Below are positions 27,501 through 37,530 of a stretch of 64,000 nt of DNA, piece after piece (position 1 is the stretch's first letter; every line of letters starts with the position of its first letter). The notes under the pieces are model-generated. The model worked only from the letters and a program-made list of their open reading frames with translations, was not told where the DNA came from and ran no database searches. Origin of the DNA: Cyanoderma ruficeps (lineage: Eukaryota; Chordata; Aves; Passeriformes; Timaliidae); the NCBI GenBank assembly GCA_008694505.1, contig VZDJ01004378.1, positions 11,965,472-12,029,471 on the forward strand. The letters are read 5' to 3'. The position numbers were made by a program, and so were the translations under genes.

Positions 27501-30500
27501 AGGGTAGCGAGACCTCATTTTCCCCCATCACTTCCTCTTGCTAATGCAATCCTCCTCCAGCAATATGGAAAGATGCACTTGACAGCTACCTAGAAAGGTC
27601 ACTCTCCTCTCTCTCAGGGCACATGTGCTGAATGTGCTGGGTTCTCTCTGGCATACAGGACAGGTGCTGTCCTGCTGTCAACATCACAGCTTTTAACTTC
27701 AGCCAACACCACTGCTCCCTGCCACACTGCCAGGAGAGGCTGCCAGGTGAGCAGCCGTCTGCACCTGCCTGCTCTTGACGGGGACATCAACATGGAGAGA
27801 AGCTCTTAGGCCTCACTCAACCATTAGATCCCTTCTCACAGCACCAACCAGGGCTCTGCCTCACATCCCCACACTGACACTGTCTTAATGAACTTCCCTT
27901 TCACATCTGCCTTATAGCTGGACATCATTCTCATCTTCAGCTTTCCAACAAAAATGCCAGGTTGAACACTGAGATAATACAAACCTCAGCAAAGATTTTG
28001 TATTTACATTATTCTAGGAGAGGCCTCATTGTAAAGGCAGGAAGAATCAAATGCAATTCTGTCTGCTGTTAATCAGTATGAATCGTTTGGGGCAACAGTG
28101 AATGTATAAACAATACAGGGTTATTTGCATTAACCTCAACAACCAGACACTCATTTAAAAAAAAATTTAGAGATTCATCACTGTCCCAGTAGAAAGCAGA
28201 CCACCAGGGACTTCAATTTATTGCAGTTATCAGATACAACCTGGCTGTGAAAAGCACAGGCTCAAGTCCACAAGAACACAGTAAAACACAACATTGCTTT
28301 AAATGGAGTCAGACCCTGCTGATAAATAAATGCAGGTATTAATTCACTCCAGAGGCTGAAGTATCAGAGACTGGAGACGTCAGCTGTCAGATGTAAGCTG
28401 TCCTACCAAGCCCAGCTGTGGCCAGGCAAGGCCACCAAAGTCATGCTGGAATTTAACAGACTGAAAGGTGAAAAGAACCCATATCAAGACACATGGAAAG
28501 AGATGCAAGAAAGAAAAAAAAAATTGGGGGGAAAAACCAAAAGCAAACAAACATAACCCCAACAAAACAACAACAAAAGCAACCCTAAAGGCTTTAAAGG
28601 GACTATTTAATCTCTGAGATTATTACCTTTCTCTCCCCAGAAAAAGCCCATCACAGAAAATCAAAAGAAAACAAAACAAAGGACAAAATAACACTTTGTG
28701 TAAAATACTTTTCCTTGGGATGAATAATGACAACTTTTAGACCTGAACTTAAAACAACTTTATTCCTTAATACTTACATTTCTGTGAAAGTAATGCCTCA
28801 TACACATTCTCACCAAAAATATTTATTAGAAACTTTCAGCATAAGACAGTTGCAATCCCCAAATGCCACAGGCCAAGTTTTATGTCATTCCTTAACATTA
28901 TTTTGTATCAAATGTACACTAATGACTACATTCAGGGATTGCAAGCTTTTCTTCTCTCAGTTTCTGTATTTGCTGTACATTATGTTCCCATTCACTTTCC
29001 ATGTTTGAGCCCTACCCTCTACTGTACAGTTACGAGCATCAATCAGAAGCTTATGATATTAAATCTTTCTTCCATAACTTTCTCCCCTTTATTTTACAGA
29101 TAAACCAGCATAACCAGTTAGCAAGTAACACAACCTCCAGTTCTGAGTATATTCATGAATATTCAGTAGGGGCAAGTGCATCATAGTTCTCCATGCATTA
29201 AAATTCATGTTTAGGATGGAAAATTGATGTAGGTTCCTCACAAGCTATCGCCTTTTTAGGGTGGGGTCTTCAAGTGGCAGACACTTCAAAAACACCTCTT
29301 CTTGCTACAACTACTCCTCCTTCCCAGAAGAGGTTGCTGAATATTAAAGTTCTTCTGGAGCAAGGGGATGTCTCAGAGGAGCAGCTAGACCAGCAAAAGC
29401 AGCCCAGCTTTTCAGGGCTCTCCTGCTCTCCTTCAGCACCCAGTCGGGACCCCCAGAGGCATTAATCACAATCCTGGCAGTGCCCTACCACAGTGTTTAC
29501 TGTTTGCACAGGTGCAGAGGCAACTTCAGAGAATTCCAGAAGCAGTAGGCAGCAAAGGAAAGCTTATGCTGTTATTCCAGATACACCAAAACCTTTCTGG
29601 CTACCACACTGTCATAGAGCAATTGCTTACATTAGGCATGTCTAACATCAAAAAACATGCCAGTGCCTACTGAAATTAAGCTTTGATTAACACTTTTGTT
29701 ATCTACAGATGGGGATAATGATGGAGGTCCCACATTTTGAGGATTCAGCGCTTCTGAGAGAAACTGGTTCACATGCAAGACAAAAAAAAAGCTGCAGATA
29801 GGTATTCACTCTGCAGTCAGCTAAGCCAGTTGGCAACGTTAACATCCTCATTCCCAGCTGTCTGTTACCACTCCTCTGGGAGATGGATACAGCTGGAGAA
29901 AGGGGATTTTACGGGCCTCTCTAATCCATGTCACTGCAGTCGGCCAGGTTTGCTCCTGAAGCTGGCTGATTTTGCCATCAGCCGACATGGGAACAGTCAT
30001 ATAATCTCTTGCTTCAGAAGAGTTGTGGGGACAGTAACCTCTAGCTTCTGGGCACTGATGAGCAGCTGGAAACAGTAATATTTTCAGCGGGCTCAGCTGG
30101 AACCTGGAGAAAGCATCTGTCTATAGTTTCAACGACAGGTGGCAAGGAAAAAATCAAAGTGTGTGAAGTGCATAGGCAATGTAAATCCTATTTCTGTGAC
30201 AAAAAGTTTATTCCCCTCTGCTTTTAAGGCTTTATTTTTAGCTTCTTTATTTAGTAAATGTCCAGAGACGATATCATGAGACAAAACAGACTGAACTTTC
30301 CAAAGGGATACAAGATAGAGTAATACCATGTTGCTAGCATTTTAAAATAACACAATCATGATCCAGTCATACAACAAGAGGTAACATCACTTCCACCAAA
30401 AAGCCTATTTTAGGGACCTTTTTTCTGCCAGCATTTTGTGCCAGCCAGCACCAATTCAAAGAACAGTACTGCTGAGTCCTTTCATTCATCCCACTGACAG

Positions 30501-33500
30501 ATTCAATTATTTTCTGGCATTTTATAGCACATCTTGATCCCCATCAGAATATACCATATTTTGCCTCTAAAATTGTCCTTCCTCTGAATAAATTCCAAAT
30601 TCTGCATTTAGATACATAAGCTCTCACATTTTCATGACTGATATATTCTTTTTATCTTTTCCCTAATAGCATGTTTTTGTGTTTTTGTGACCATCTGACT
30701 GCATTCTTCTGTCCACCTTTTAGGTTTCTCTTTGAGGAGAATATACACCTTTCAATGGGCATATATTGTCCTTACACATCACCTGGCTTTCATTCTTTCA
30801 GCCTCTCATCTCTTGATTGACAGTGTACCTTCCACTCTCCATTGGTGCTGCAGGCAGTTGGAAAGTGTCTCCATTACTACACACACTATTTGGACAAAGA
30901 CAGGCTGATGAATAGTATCTGCTCTCAATAAGAAAGACTCAGAAAGGCTATCAAAATACGCCACCTATAAAGTACATACAATACAGAATTTAAAGGGAGG
31001 ATGACAAAATTTTGTTGCCTAGTGAAATACTAGAGGAGACCAAGTTGCTCTCACAGTCCTTCTTTACATTGCCTCACCTCAGAACACCATTTCCTACTGC
31101 CAGTTGAAACATCTGGCTTCACTGGGACTTTGCATGAGCTAAATGCTGTATCTCCTAGCATAGACCTGAGTCAGTCATCCAAAACCCTCATTATTCTTCA
31201 GGCTCTGTTGTTGTGTTTTTTGTCTACTTCTTCAAACTCCCCAGCAGTTACATATGCAACAAGTCTTCTTGAAGCTGTATGATTTCCATATTTGAGTAGG
31301 AAAAGAGCTACATTGGACTTTCATCTTCACCCATTTCCTCAAATCGCATTAATGCAGTATACTTAGAAAAAAGAACCATACGAATGACCATGTGTATTTC
31401 TCAAAAAGCCTACTTTAACTACATTAATTACACTTCAGTCCACCCATCTGGTTTGGGCTTTACCCAAGTATCATCCCTGTTTTGCAAAGGGAAGAACGAA
31501 GGTGTTGAAAATTTCACTGACTTACGCAAACAGTTGCCAACAGAGAGACATTTGTGACATAGATATTCTGACTTCTGTTCAGCTGCTCTGACCAGCAGAG
31601 GAGTAATTTTCCTCTCAACATAGTTTGACATAATAATATCTGCTGTTGGCTAGAAAGTGCTGGCAGATGTTCACATACAGCAACACTAACATTTTTGAAG
31701 ACTTCCTCCTGTTTTCTATTCATAATTGTATCTTCCCACAAGCTACACTTTTACAATTACTTTTCAAACCACATTTCCAGAAAAAAAGTCCCTGCAGCTA
31801 ACTAGACCCAGATTGCAGTGGTATTCCATTACTACCGTTCATAACAACTAAGGAGCATCAGACACCAAAAAAGCTTTAGAATCCAGCACCTAAATCTGCT
31901 GAAGTCAGGCACATACACACACAAAAATTCAAAGTAACAGCAAATTTCAAATTACTAACATTATTTCTAAATCAGGAACAGTATAAGGAATATAATCTAA
32001 ACTATCTTGACTGGACAGTGCCAGACTAAAGCTATCTTTAGAGAGTAACTGCTTACTGTTTTATATGGCCTAGAAACAGAAGTACCTTTGAAAAGTCAAT
32101 TACACAAGGGAGAATTTGCTAGAACAGCCAATCAGATGCTAAACCTCTATATTGAAAATTGATACTACATCTAATTAAGCAGTCAAAACTGACTTTTTGC
32201 CTAGAAACTGAAATAAAGAGAGTATTCTGCTTTAACTATATGTATAATTTTCCCATCATATATCTTTAATTGTCTATTAACGGTTGGCAGTTCAACATCC
32301 ACATTCTTAATTTCCTTCTAAAATACAGAACATATTTAGAACTTCTGAATGGTTTAAGCTTATGCAAAGTAAGGTTTTACATCAGTTGAGAATGTGGTCT
32401 ATCAAAAAGGCAACATACTAAAGTGCTGTAAATATGTATATGACATGAGAAAAGATTCACTATTTGAAGAAACCAAGAGGGAAAGGATCACAAGTTGGAG
32501 CTTCCAGAGTAAGTTCAAGGATCATTTAAAGTAATTTGCATCATTCTCACAAATTCTTTTCTCTCTTGGTCTAAGGCTTTAGCTGGAATAAGGAAAAGCC
32601 CACAAAGACAACCCAAATTTCCAGGCAACACACACACATTTGAAATTCACACACTGCAAATACATACATTAAGAGGCACACATTGCAGCAGTGTTCCCAA
32701 AGCGAGAGTTCTAAGAGCAAAACAAAAATGACTAAGTGGACCTTGTGGCCTGATCAAGGAAGGAAATTTCTCTATTTCTAAATGCAAGTTCAAAAATGAA
32801 AATCTCTCTGCTCAGTAAGGACCCCATTCACTATAAGAAAATCAGTAGTCATCTTATGCAGTAGCAGGGAAAATTATCTCCAGTCCTGCAGGGCATTGAA
32901 GACTTCCTAAGGGACACCTAGTGACTTCAACCACCATTTAAACACAAGTGTTTTCATCCTTGTTATTCCTCTGATTGTTCACAACAAAATAAAAAGGCTG
33001 CTGTGAAAGTTTAAAATTCCTGTCTTTTGTTACAAATAAACTGCTAACCCATTTGGGAACCATGTACACTCATAACTGCAAAGAAAGAGGGAGAGACTTG
33101 AAAAAAATAATTCTTTAGCAATCCAGTAATTTTTTTGTCCTGACACTGGGAAAATATACTAGAAAGTTTTATTCTTCCAAACCTCGAATCCTGTTACCAC
33201 TGAAGACAAAGTGAGTTTTAACTTCCCCCCCACTCCCTTGCCCCAATCCACCATCACACAATGGGGCTTCAACTCAGAATCACGCCTTAAAAATTACTCC
33301 TATTTTAGAACATCAATCCCACTGACACACAAGGGCATTGCCATTCTAAGCAGTCAGCCCCTTCAGCAGAGGTCTCTGCTCTGCAGCCACTAGCCCATCA
33401 CAGATGTTTAAAGGCAGCATGTGCCAGTGTTTCGGAACGCCTATGCCCATGTGTCTCCACATTCATGTCCATAGTGACACATGCTGGCGGTTCCAGGGAA

Positions 33501-35120
33501 GAACATCGCTAGAGAGGTCACCTTAAAAAAAAAAAAAAAGCCTTTGGCAACTATTAGCTTCCTGATAAATTATCTCATTAATGCAAACATGAAAAAGAAA
33601 TTCCCTTTCCAGGTCTTATCTCCCTTGAATCATAACTCTTCTGCACATGAAACACAGTCTCTTGCCTGTTGCACTAGAAATCTGTTCAGATCCAAGCTAA
33701 AGCCCTGCCATCACACAAGAAGCCAACAACGCAGCTCCCCTATCTTAAAAGTGCAAGCTGATGTGGACATTTGCTTGGTTTTTATCTGATGTTGAGCCAC
33801 ATTCCCTCTTCCTGTTTAGTCACAGATCATAAGGAGCATTTAATAATCTTTCAGAGATTTTATTCTAAAGGCCAGTTTTAGGCTTTTTTATTATTACTAA
33901 GATAAACTTGTGGTTTTGTTTCCTAAAAGATATTGTTGACTCCAGCTTCATGTAATATATCAGTATGCCAATAAATGTATTGCAAAAACGCACTGATAAT
34001 TAGCAAGTGTATGGAATGTAACCAATGTCAATATATTCAACTAGATATCGAGAGTTATTTTACAGTCTTTTATGAATTACAATATCAGAAAGTTTAATAA
34101 TTTTAAATAATCTTTAATAAAACTCCTAAACGTATTTTTGGAAGATAGAAAAGCACTATTTTATTTCTACTCTTAAGATTAAAAAAGAAACAATCACAAG
34201 CACTAGGAGAGACCAAAACTCATTCATTGTTTCTCAGGAGGGGTATGTCACAGAACCTCCAAAGGGCCACTTTCCTTTGGCAAAAAAAAGGGTGTTCTTA
34301 TTTCCAGCCATCTGCCTCCCTCCTCCCGGGCACTTCATTTCAGCATGTTGCTCGATTCACATAAAACTTTCAGTGAGGTTTTCCTTAGCTGGAACTGGGA
34401 TATGTTTAGCGTTTCCCAAGTAAAGCAGTAGAGTGGGTGGTGCTATTATTCATCACCGCACCCCACGACTCACAAAACATGCCATCTGCCATCCTCGTTC
34501 CTGCTGTACTTTAATTAAGCGTCTACCAGTCAAAGAAAAAAAAAATGGGGTGAGAGAGAAAAAAAATTATAAAATAATGGGAGGGGAGATGTAAAGAAGA
34601 GTGGAAGAAAAGCGAGCAGGAGGGGAAGGGGATGGGATCCCGACGTCTCAAAGCGAGCAAACCTCTCGCGTTGGGGCGATTCGGGGGGGCGCGCCCCGTG
34701 CGCGGCGCCAGAGCCCGACGGCCGCGGCCGGAGCTGCGGGGCCGGGGCGGCCGTACCTGGGAAGAGGAAGGCTTTGCTCCCGTTGTGCAGCCCCGGCACC
34801 TGGCGCACGCCCTCCGTGGAACCTCCCAGCTGTAGCTCGGACAGCACGTCGATCTGCAGCGAGGGGTCCACGCCAAAGCCTGAAACTGACCCAGAAAGTG
34901 CCGTCACCCACCCGCCGACACCGCAACTTCCCGAGCCCCGCCCTCCCCCCAGCTCCTCCGCCGCTCTCCGCACCTTCGGCTGCCCGGCGGCCAGAGCATC
35001 GCCGCGGCGAAGCTCCGCCGGCCCCGCTCCCGGGTACTCTCCCGGCGGGTCCAGCATCCGCCTACCTGGTCCCAGGCAGAGGAGAAGGCAGAGCGTGCTC
35101 AAGCGAATGCCCGACTCCAT
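439..35120 (-). CDS. NELL2: NELL2, 5' part of gene (coding exons 1-8, residues 1-295), incomplete at the left edge
   Basis: NELL2 is a secreted, multimeric glycoprotein with thrombospondin-1-like architecture: signal peptide, TSP-N/laminin-G-like domain, coiled coil, VWC repeats and EGF-like repeats. Family knowledge gives it neuronal expression and a role as an extracellular guidance ligand, including for Robo3. Eight minus-strand blocks bounded by AG and GT join in one open frame: 35120-35066, 34879-34757, 16128-15978, 4042-3869, 3760-3664, 1896-1824, 1658-1576 and 567-439. They sum to 885 nt with no stop. The joined product matches remembered vertebrate NELL2 along its length. It is NELL2 and not NELL1 because of stretches such as HHLDHRYLELESSGHRNE. 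Introns 1-8 have phases 1, 1, 2, 2, 0, 1, 0, 0. Intron sizes run from 108 bp (intron 4) to about 18.6 kb (intron 2). The C-terminal two thirds of the protein (most VWC and all EGF modules) lie outside the window. Confidence 0.96.
568..1575 (-). other. NELL2: NELL2 intron 7
   Basis: A 1,008-bp AT-rich phase-0 intron between exons 7 and 8. No recognisable repeat, RNA gene or additional in-frame exon was seen. Confidence 0.8.
1576..1658 (-). CDS. NELL2: NELL2 coding exon 7: coiled-coil segment
   Basis: Acceptor ttccag precedes 1658 and donor gtaatg follows 1576. Two bases complete T225, then CPTCNDFHGLVQKIMELQ and DILAKTSAK follow (residues 226-252). The CPTC pair and the following heptad-like leucine/isoleucine spacing correspond to the oligomerisation coiled coil of NELL proteins. 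Intron 6, upstream, is only 165 bp. Confidence 0.95.
1824..1896 (-). CDS. NELL2: NELL2 coding exon 6: end of TSP-N domain
   Basis: Acceptor acatag precedes 1896 and donor gtaagt follows 1824. The 73-nt exon encodes GIMQDVQLLVMPQGFISQC then PDLNR (residues 201-224) plus one base. C219 is the probable partner of C166. N223 begins an NRT sequon completed by T225 in exon 7, matching a glycosylation position known in mammals. This exon closes the laminin-G-like fold. Confidence 0.95.
2376..2935 (+). mobile_element. Solo LTR of a songbird-type endogenous retrovirus (copy 1)
   Basis: The element begins TGTGCTGGTTTTGGCTGG and ends GGTTAAACCACAACA, giving TG...CA termini over about 560 bp. Internal landmarks are typical of an LTR family common in passerine genomes: a GATGGCTGAACACCTGC segment, TTTATCTCAAAC, and CTCTCCCCCATCCCACC near the 3' end. 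The TATA position is decayed (catgtaaagctgggg) and the poly(A) signal region reads gttaaac. No gag/pol/env sequence or second LTR is adjacent, so this is a solo LTR. The flanking 5-bp words (GAGAT and AATTC) do not match, so the target duplication is lost or the boundary is a few bases off. It shares its family with the copy at 56055. Confidence 0.85.
3210..3632 (-). mobile_element. CR1 LINE 3' fragment, truncated
   Basis: The plus strand reads as the reverse complement of a CR1 3' end: a GAGGTTGGGAGGCACCT-like start, then GAGATCATC and CCAACTTCCCTGCTC. CTTCTCTTCTCCAGGCTGAA and TCTCAGTCTCTCATCATATG follow further in. It is diverged and has internal deletions relative to the family. It ends about 30 bp downstream of the exon 5 donor. 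No protein is encoded. Confidence 0.8.
3664..3760 (-). CDS. NELL2: NELL2 coding exon 5: TSP-N domain
   Basis: Acceptor ttttcag precedes 3760 and donor gtatgc follows 3664. One base completes K168, then IYERVVEKPFMDLPLGTT and FWLGQRNTAHGYFK follow (residues 169-200). The mammalian sequence I remember reads RNNAHGYFK, so T194 here is a change in an otherwise conserved loop. Intron 4, upstream, is only 108 bp, close to the lower limit for vertebrate introns. Just downstream of the donor lies a CR1 fragment. Confidence 0.95.
3869..4042 (-). CDS. NELL2: NELL2 coding exon 4: TSP-N domain core
   Basis: Acceptor ggtacag precedes 4042 and donor gtaagt follows 3869. The 174-nt exon encodes residues 110-167 plus two bases. 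It includes YLELESSGHRNEIRLHYRSG, TEVFPYILADDKWHRL and SISASHL-type strand sequence ending in HVDCN. C166 probably forms the domain disulfide with C219 in exon 6, by analogy with thrombospondin N-terminal domains. The split AGG codon across the exon 3/4 junction restores the arginine of DHRYLE, which fixes both splice sites. Confidence 0.96.
4605..4683. repeat. Compound AC/AT microsatellite
   Basis: Alternating purine-pyrimidine run, ACAC passing into ATAT with interruptions, about 79 bp. It is likely polymorphic. Short open frames here are low-complexity artefacts. Confidence 0.9.
8367..8408 (+). mobile_element. Short CR1-like 3' terminal remnant
   Basis: The sequence TTCAACCTAAACAATTCTAT followed by GATTA resembles the CR1 3' terminus (the CAACCT...ATTCTATGATT signature). 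It is too short to assign a subfamily and could be coincidental. Confidence 0.45.
11730..11801. repeat. 36-bp tandem duplication
   Basis: Two head-to-tail units, 11730-11765 and 11766-11801, differ at one base (ATATC versus ATGTC at the start). The near identity implies a recent or gene-converted duplication. It is intronic and non-coding. Confidence 0.9.
11991..12010. repeat. GAAT tetranucleotide microsatellite, five units
   Basis: Five perfect GAAT repeats within intron 3. Confidence 0.9.
15978..16128 (-). CDS. NELL2: NELL2 coding exon 3: TSP-N domain, middle part
   Basis: Acceptor ttttag precedes 16128 and donor gtgagt follows 15978. The exon starts with two bases completing D60 and ends with two bases of R110. 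It encodes residues through TAEIFFQKLRNKYEF, TILVTLKQAHLNSG and SIHHLDH, which are strongly conserved in NELL2. It is separated from exon 2 by an intron of about 18.6 kb and from exon 4 by about 11.9 kb. The exon is AT-rich, unlike exons 1 and 2, as expected away from the promoter island. Confidence 0.95.
17820..18367 (-). mobile_element. Probable ERV solo LTR, same strand as NELL2
   Basis: Read on the minus strand, the element starts near GTTGGCTTTTCGCAAATATT and ends in CTCGTTTTTCACA, about 548 bp, with a CA-3' terminus. It has the order expected of U3-R-U5. A TATA-like TTTATAAAA lies at about 18190-18182, directly after a GGGTCAC/GTGACCC palindrome. An ATTAAA poly(A)-type signal follows at 17865-17860, about 40 bp from the 3' end. 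The wording matches my memory of an avian LTR family, but the 5' terminal TG is not intact and no clear target-site duplication was found. No internal retroviral sequence adjoins it. Confidence 0.55.
18191..18207. promoter_or_regulatory. Perfect 7-bp palindrome with 3-bp spacer, nuclear-receptor-like half sites
   Basis: GGGTCAC-AAG-GTGACCC abuts the TATA-like box of the LTR at 17820-18367. It contains GGTCA and TGACC half sites in inverted orientation with 5-bp spacing (IR5). That resembles a nuclear-receptor element but not the 3-bp spacing of a classical estrogen response element. Function is inferred only. Confidence 0.3.
20734..20755. repeat. Poly(A) tract with an ambiguous base at 20736
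   Basis: A homopolymer A run containing one N, typical of a polymerase-slippage or assembly ambiguity. Confidence 0.85.
23611..23634. repeat. AGG trinucleotide microsatellite
   Basis: About eight consecutive AGG/GGA units in intron 2. Confidence 0.85.
24100..24152 (-). mobile_element. CR1 LINE 3' terminal fragment
   Basis: The plus strand shows CACAGATTCATTTAGGCTGG, then AGGACCTCTTGAGATCATCT and AGCCCAAC. This is the reverse complement of the last bases of CR1. Severe 5' truncation is typical of CR1 insertions. Confidence 0.75.
25350..25715 (-). mobile_element. Degraded ancient CR1-like fragment
   Basis: Scattered matches to the antisense CR1 3' region include CAGCTATTCCACAATCTAA, GTGAAAGTCTCCTTTTATCT and a GAAATGCAATAACCCAAAT segment resembling the CR1 GAACTGC...TGACC motif. 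It is highly diverged with approximate boundaries, and a related old LINE family is possible. Confidence 0.45.
26176..26219. repeat. 22-bp tandem duplication
   Basis: Two adjacent units share GTATAAACATTGCTCTAAC and differ only in the last three bases (26176-26197 and 26198-26219). Confidence 0.85.
34757..34879 (-). CDS. NELL2: NELL2 coding exon 2: start of TSP-N/laminin-G-like domain
   Basis: Acceptor tttcag precedes 34879 and donor gtacgg follows 34757. With one base carried over at each end, the exon encodes residues 19-59, including GVDPSLQIDVL, GVRQVPGLHNG and SKAFLFP. This is the N-terminal beta-strand region of the thrombospondin N-terminal domain. N51 lies in an NGS sequon and is a likely N-glycosylation site, equivalent to the NGT sequon near residue 53 in mammals. 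The exon is GC-rich because it is within the CpG island. Intron 1, separating it from exon 1, is only 186 bp. Confidence 0.95.
35066..35120 (-). CDS. NELL2: NELL2 coding exon 1: start codon and signal peptide
   Basis: The ATG at 35120-35118 sits in a strong Kozak context on the minus strand (ACCATGG, with A at -3 and G at +4). The exon encodes residues 1-18, MESGIRLSTLCLLLCLGP, plus one base. This is a short n-region followed by a leucine/cysteine-rich hydrophobic core, as expected of a signal peptide. Cleavage probably falls a few residues into exon 2, near the GFG/VDPS junction. The donor after 35066 reads gtaggc. The start is chosen because MES- opens vertebrate NELL2 and because the phase-1 join to exon 2 restores GFGVDPS. 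The exon lies inside a CpG island. The 5' untranslated part and transcription start cannot be placed from sequence alone. Confidence 0.93.
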
Positions 35121-36139
35121 GGTACAGCGATGCGCTCAGTCCATAGTCCCCCTCCTCCGGCTGCTGCGGGCGAAAAGCCTCCGGGGCACAGGCTGGGTCC
35201 TTCCCCGCCTCTCACCGAGCGGCACGGACCCTGCGCCGCCCCGCAGCGCGCATCACGGCGGGCGCCGCGCCGCCCCGCCGCCGGCCGGAGCACACAAAGG
35301 CGAGGGCGGGAGGCGTGCGGGCAGCGCAGCCCTCCGCCCGCGGGTAGACAATGGGGAAGCCCGGCGGAGCCTCCCGCCGCTGCCGCCGTGCGAGCGAGGC
35401 CGCTGCAGCCGGAGGCGGCGCGCCCGTGCCCCGCAGCTGCCCGCCCGCCGCCGCCAGGCGCAGCCCCTCCGCTGGAGAGCAGCCGCAGCCTCCGCCCGGA
35501 GCCCGGGCAGCGCCGCTCTCCTCCCCGCCGTCCAGCGGGGACAGCGGCACCGGCGGGAGGGGCCGCCGGTTTATGCCACGGCCACGGGAGCCGCCCACCG
35601 CCTCCGCCGGGCCGGGCAGGGCTGGGCAGGGCCGGGGGAGGCGCCGCCGAGCCGCCCCGTCCGCCGCGGGAGCGCCGGGCGCGGCGGGGAGCGGGGGCCC
35701 TGGGGGCTCCGCCGGGAACTTTGAGGGGAAGCGGCGGGGAGCGCCGCTGTGCCCCCCGAGGCCGCGGCTGGCAGGGGGCGATCGGCGCTGGCGGTGACCC
35801 TCGGGGCGCGCTCCTGCCTGCCGGCACTTCTCGTCTGCCTGTGCTGAAGTCACCGCTTGGTTCCCGTCCCGAGGTGGTGCCCCCCAGGGTCTGGCGAAGC
35901 CCCCGCCTGTTCTTTGAGCACGAATAAAAACAATTTGGGAAAGGCGAGGGGGGATGGAAGAAATCAGGACGTTTGCAGTAGCTGGCTGAGATGGGAACAT
36001 GCAGAGCTGGCGCTGGGCTGACGACGACAGGTTCGTTTGCCCTGTCGTAAAGGGCGATTCTACACAGCGGTCCTGTCCTCTTTGACAAACCCTCCGCCCG
36101 CCCCAGCAAGTGACATTTCTGTGCCGTACTTTGTGTGCC

Positions 36140-36150
36140 TATAAAGGGGG
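36140..36150 (+). promoter_or_regulatory. Candidate TATA box pointing away from NELL2 (divergent)
   Basis: The plus strand reads TATAAAGGGGG, a good TATA-box core with a G-rich 3' flank, about 1.0 kb upstream of the NELL2 start codon at the edge of the CpG island. On this strand it would drive transcription to the right, away from NELL2. No coding exon is recognisable downstream, so any product would be non-coding. It could equally be a chance match. Confidence 0.3.
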
Positions 36151-37530
36151 CTAAGAATAGCCTCATTCTTTCCTTCCCTTTCATAGACTCCCAATGTGCA
36201 GGGCAGAAATGTCTTGTTGCCAGTTTGTCAAATTCTGCAAGATGAAGGATTGGGGAGTTAATTTTTTTTTCTCCCTATTTTCACATGTATGTCAGTAAGA
36301 CCCTGATGTCACCTGGTGATTCCAGTATTGTTTATTGACCTCCCCCAAATTTATCCTCTATGGTCTCTGCAAATAAAATCTCTACGAGTAACCTTTCACA
36401 TTTTTCTCAACAATAACTATGAAGGCTGAAAGGGAAAGTCGTTCTTTCCCTCGCCTTTTTTTTTCTTTTTTTCCCCCCTAATACAACCATGGAAGACCAT
36501 GGTAAATCTCCTTTCTGGACTAAATTAACCAATTAAGATACTAGGCACCACACAAAGGAAACATCCTCTTTTTTATACGAAAGAAGAAAAATAGAGANAG
36601 GAGTGTCTGTACATGAAAGTTGGAAATGCAATCCATCCCTCAACCCAAATCAGAGCACGGGTGTTAGAGGTCAGTCTCAGTGTGCCCAACACGCATGTCA
36701 CCCTCAGAAGAGTTACAGGCTTCTTCTCCAGTTAGTGAAGCCAGTACAGCCACTTCACATTGCAACTGGTCTGAAAACAAACAAAAAACAAAGGAACTCT
36801 GCTGCTGGTACCACCCGTGTAACTGGTCACACAGCATCCTTGATGTTGTATCTTGCATAGTCATAGTTATCAGTGACATCCCAGCCCCACCCCATCAGCC
36901 TAGCACCTCTTCTGCACCAAAGCTTTGTCTCCAGCTAGTTGCTGACATGGGAACTGTGCTTCCAAACTCATGAAATCCACTGGCTGCCAAAGCAGTCTTA
37001 ACAAATGTTTCCTTGGGAGAATTAACAGGTGACAGCCACATATCACTGATTGTTTTCATGCTATTTCAATCATGTTGGTTACAGATAAGTCAGCCAGAAG
37101 CAATTACTTTGAGAAGAAATACGTTCAGTATCTAGAACAATAATGGTGCATAGTGAGCCCTGCTGCCCATTGGGTCAGGCACACAAGTGAACAAACCAAA
37201 AGAGGCAAACATCTGCCCTAAGTCCTTTGCTCCTTCCAGGAAACAGTGACACTTTCCATTTACTGAAGCTGCCAAAGCAACATAAGCATGTAAATCAGGG
37301 GAAGTCCATCCCTTTAATAATCTACTTCTTCCTCTAAAGATCTCCAAGGAGAGGCCACTCATATTCACATGCATGAAAAATCACTCAAAACGCCACCCAA
37401 GCTGCTTTACCTATTCCCCCACATCTATGTGGAGCCCAGGGCAGACATTATATACATTACATGGAGCTGTGTTTCTGCCATGTGAAATGTCAATAGTAAC
37501 AGTTTGCAGCTAACCAAGAAGTAAGTGAGC

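Larger units (their letters stand above)
16129..34756 (-). other. NELL2: NELL2 intron 2
   Basis: A roughly 18.6-kb phase-1 intron, the largest in the window. Recognised contents are an AT-rich low-complexity patch (about 16540-16615), a probable minus-strand solo LTR (17820-18367), and a poly(A) tract with one ambiguous base (20734-20755). There is also an AGG microsatellite (23611-23634), a CR1 3' terminus (24100-24152), a degraded CR1-like stretch (about 25350-25715) and a 22-bp tandem duplication (26176-26219). 33840-34140 is AT-rich and may be a conserved non-coding element. No additional exon was recognised. Confidence 0.75.
34625..35900. promoter_or_regulatory. NELL2: CpG island covering the NELL2 promoter and exons 1-2
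   Basis: This is the only strongly GC-rich, CpG-dense block in an otherwise AT-rich window. It covers coding exons 1 and 2, intron 1 and about 780 bp upstream of the start codon. GC-box cores (GGGCGG or its complement) are frequent. No canonical TATA box lies just upstream of the ATG on the minus strand; the only TATA-like word is a weak CATAAA near 35570. A TATA-less, CpG-island promoter is inferred. Long open frames on both strands here come from low stop-codon density and are not taken as genes. Edges are approximate. Confidence 0.85.

Noticed and set aside
34774..35724. Plus-strand 316-codon open frame over the CpG island, with several other long frames on both strands
   Set aside because: Composition is Ala/Pro/Arg/Gly with no domain signature, it overlaps NELL2 exons 1 and 2 antisense, and long frames are expected in GC-rich DNA with few stops.
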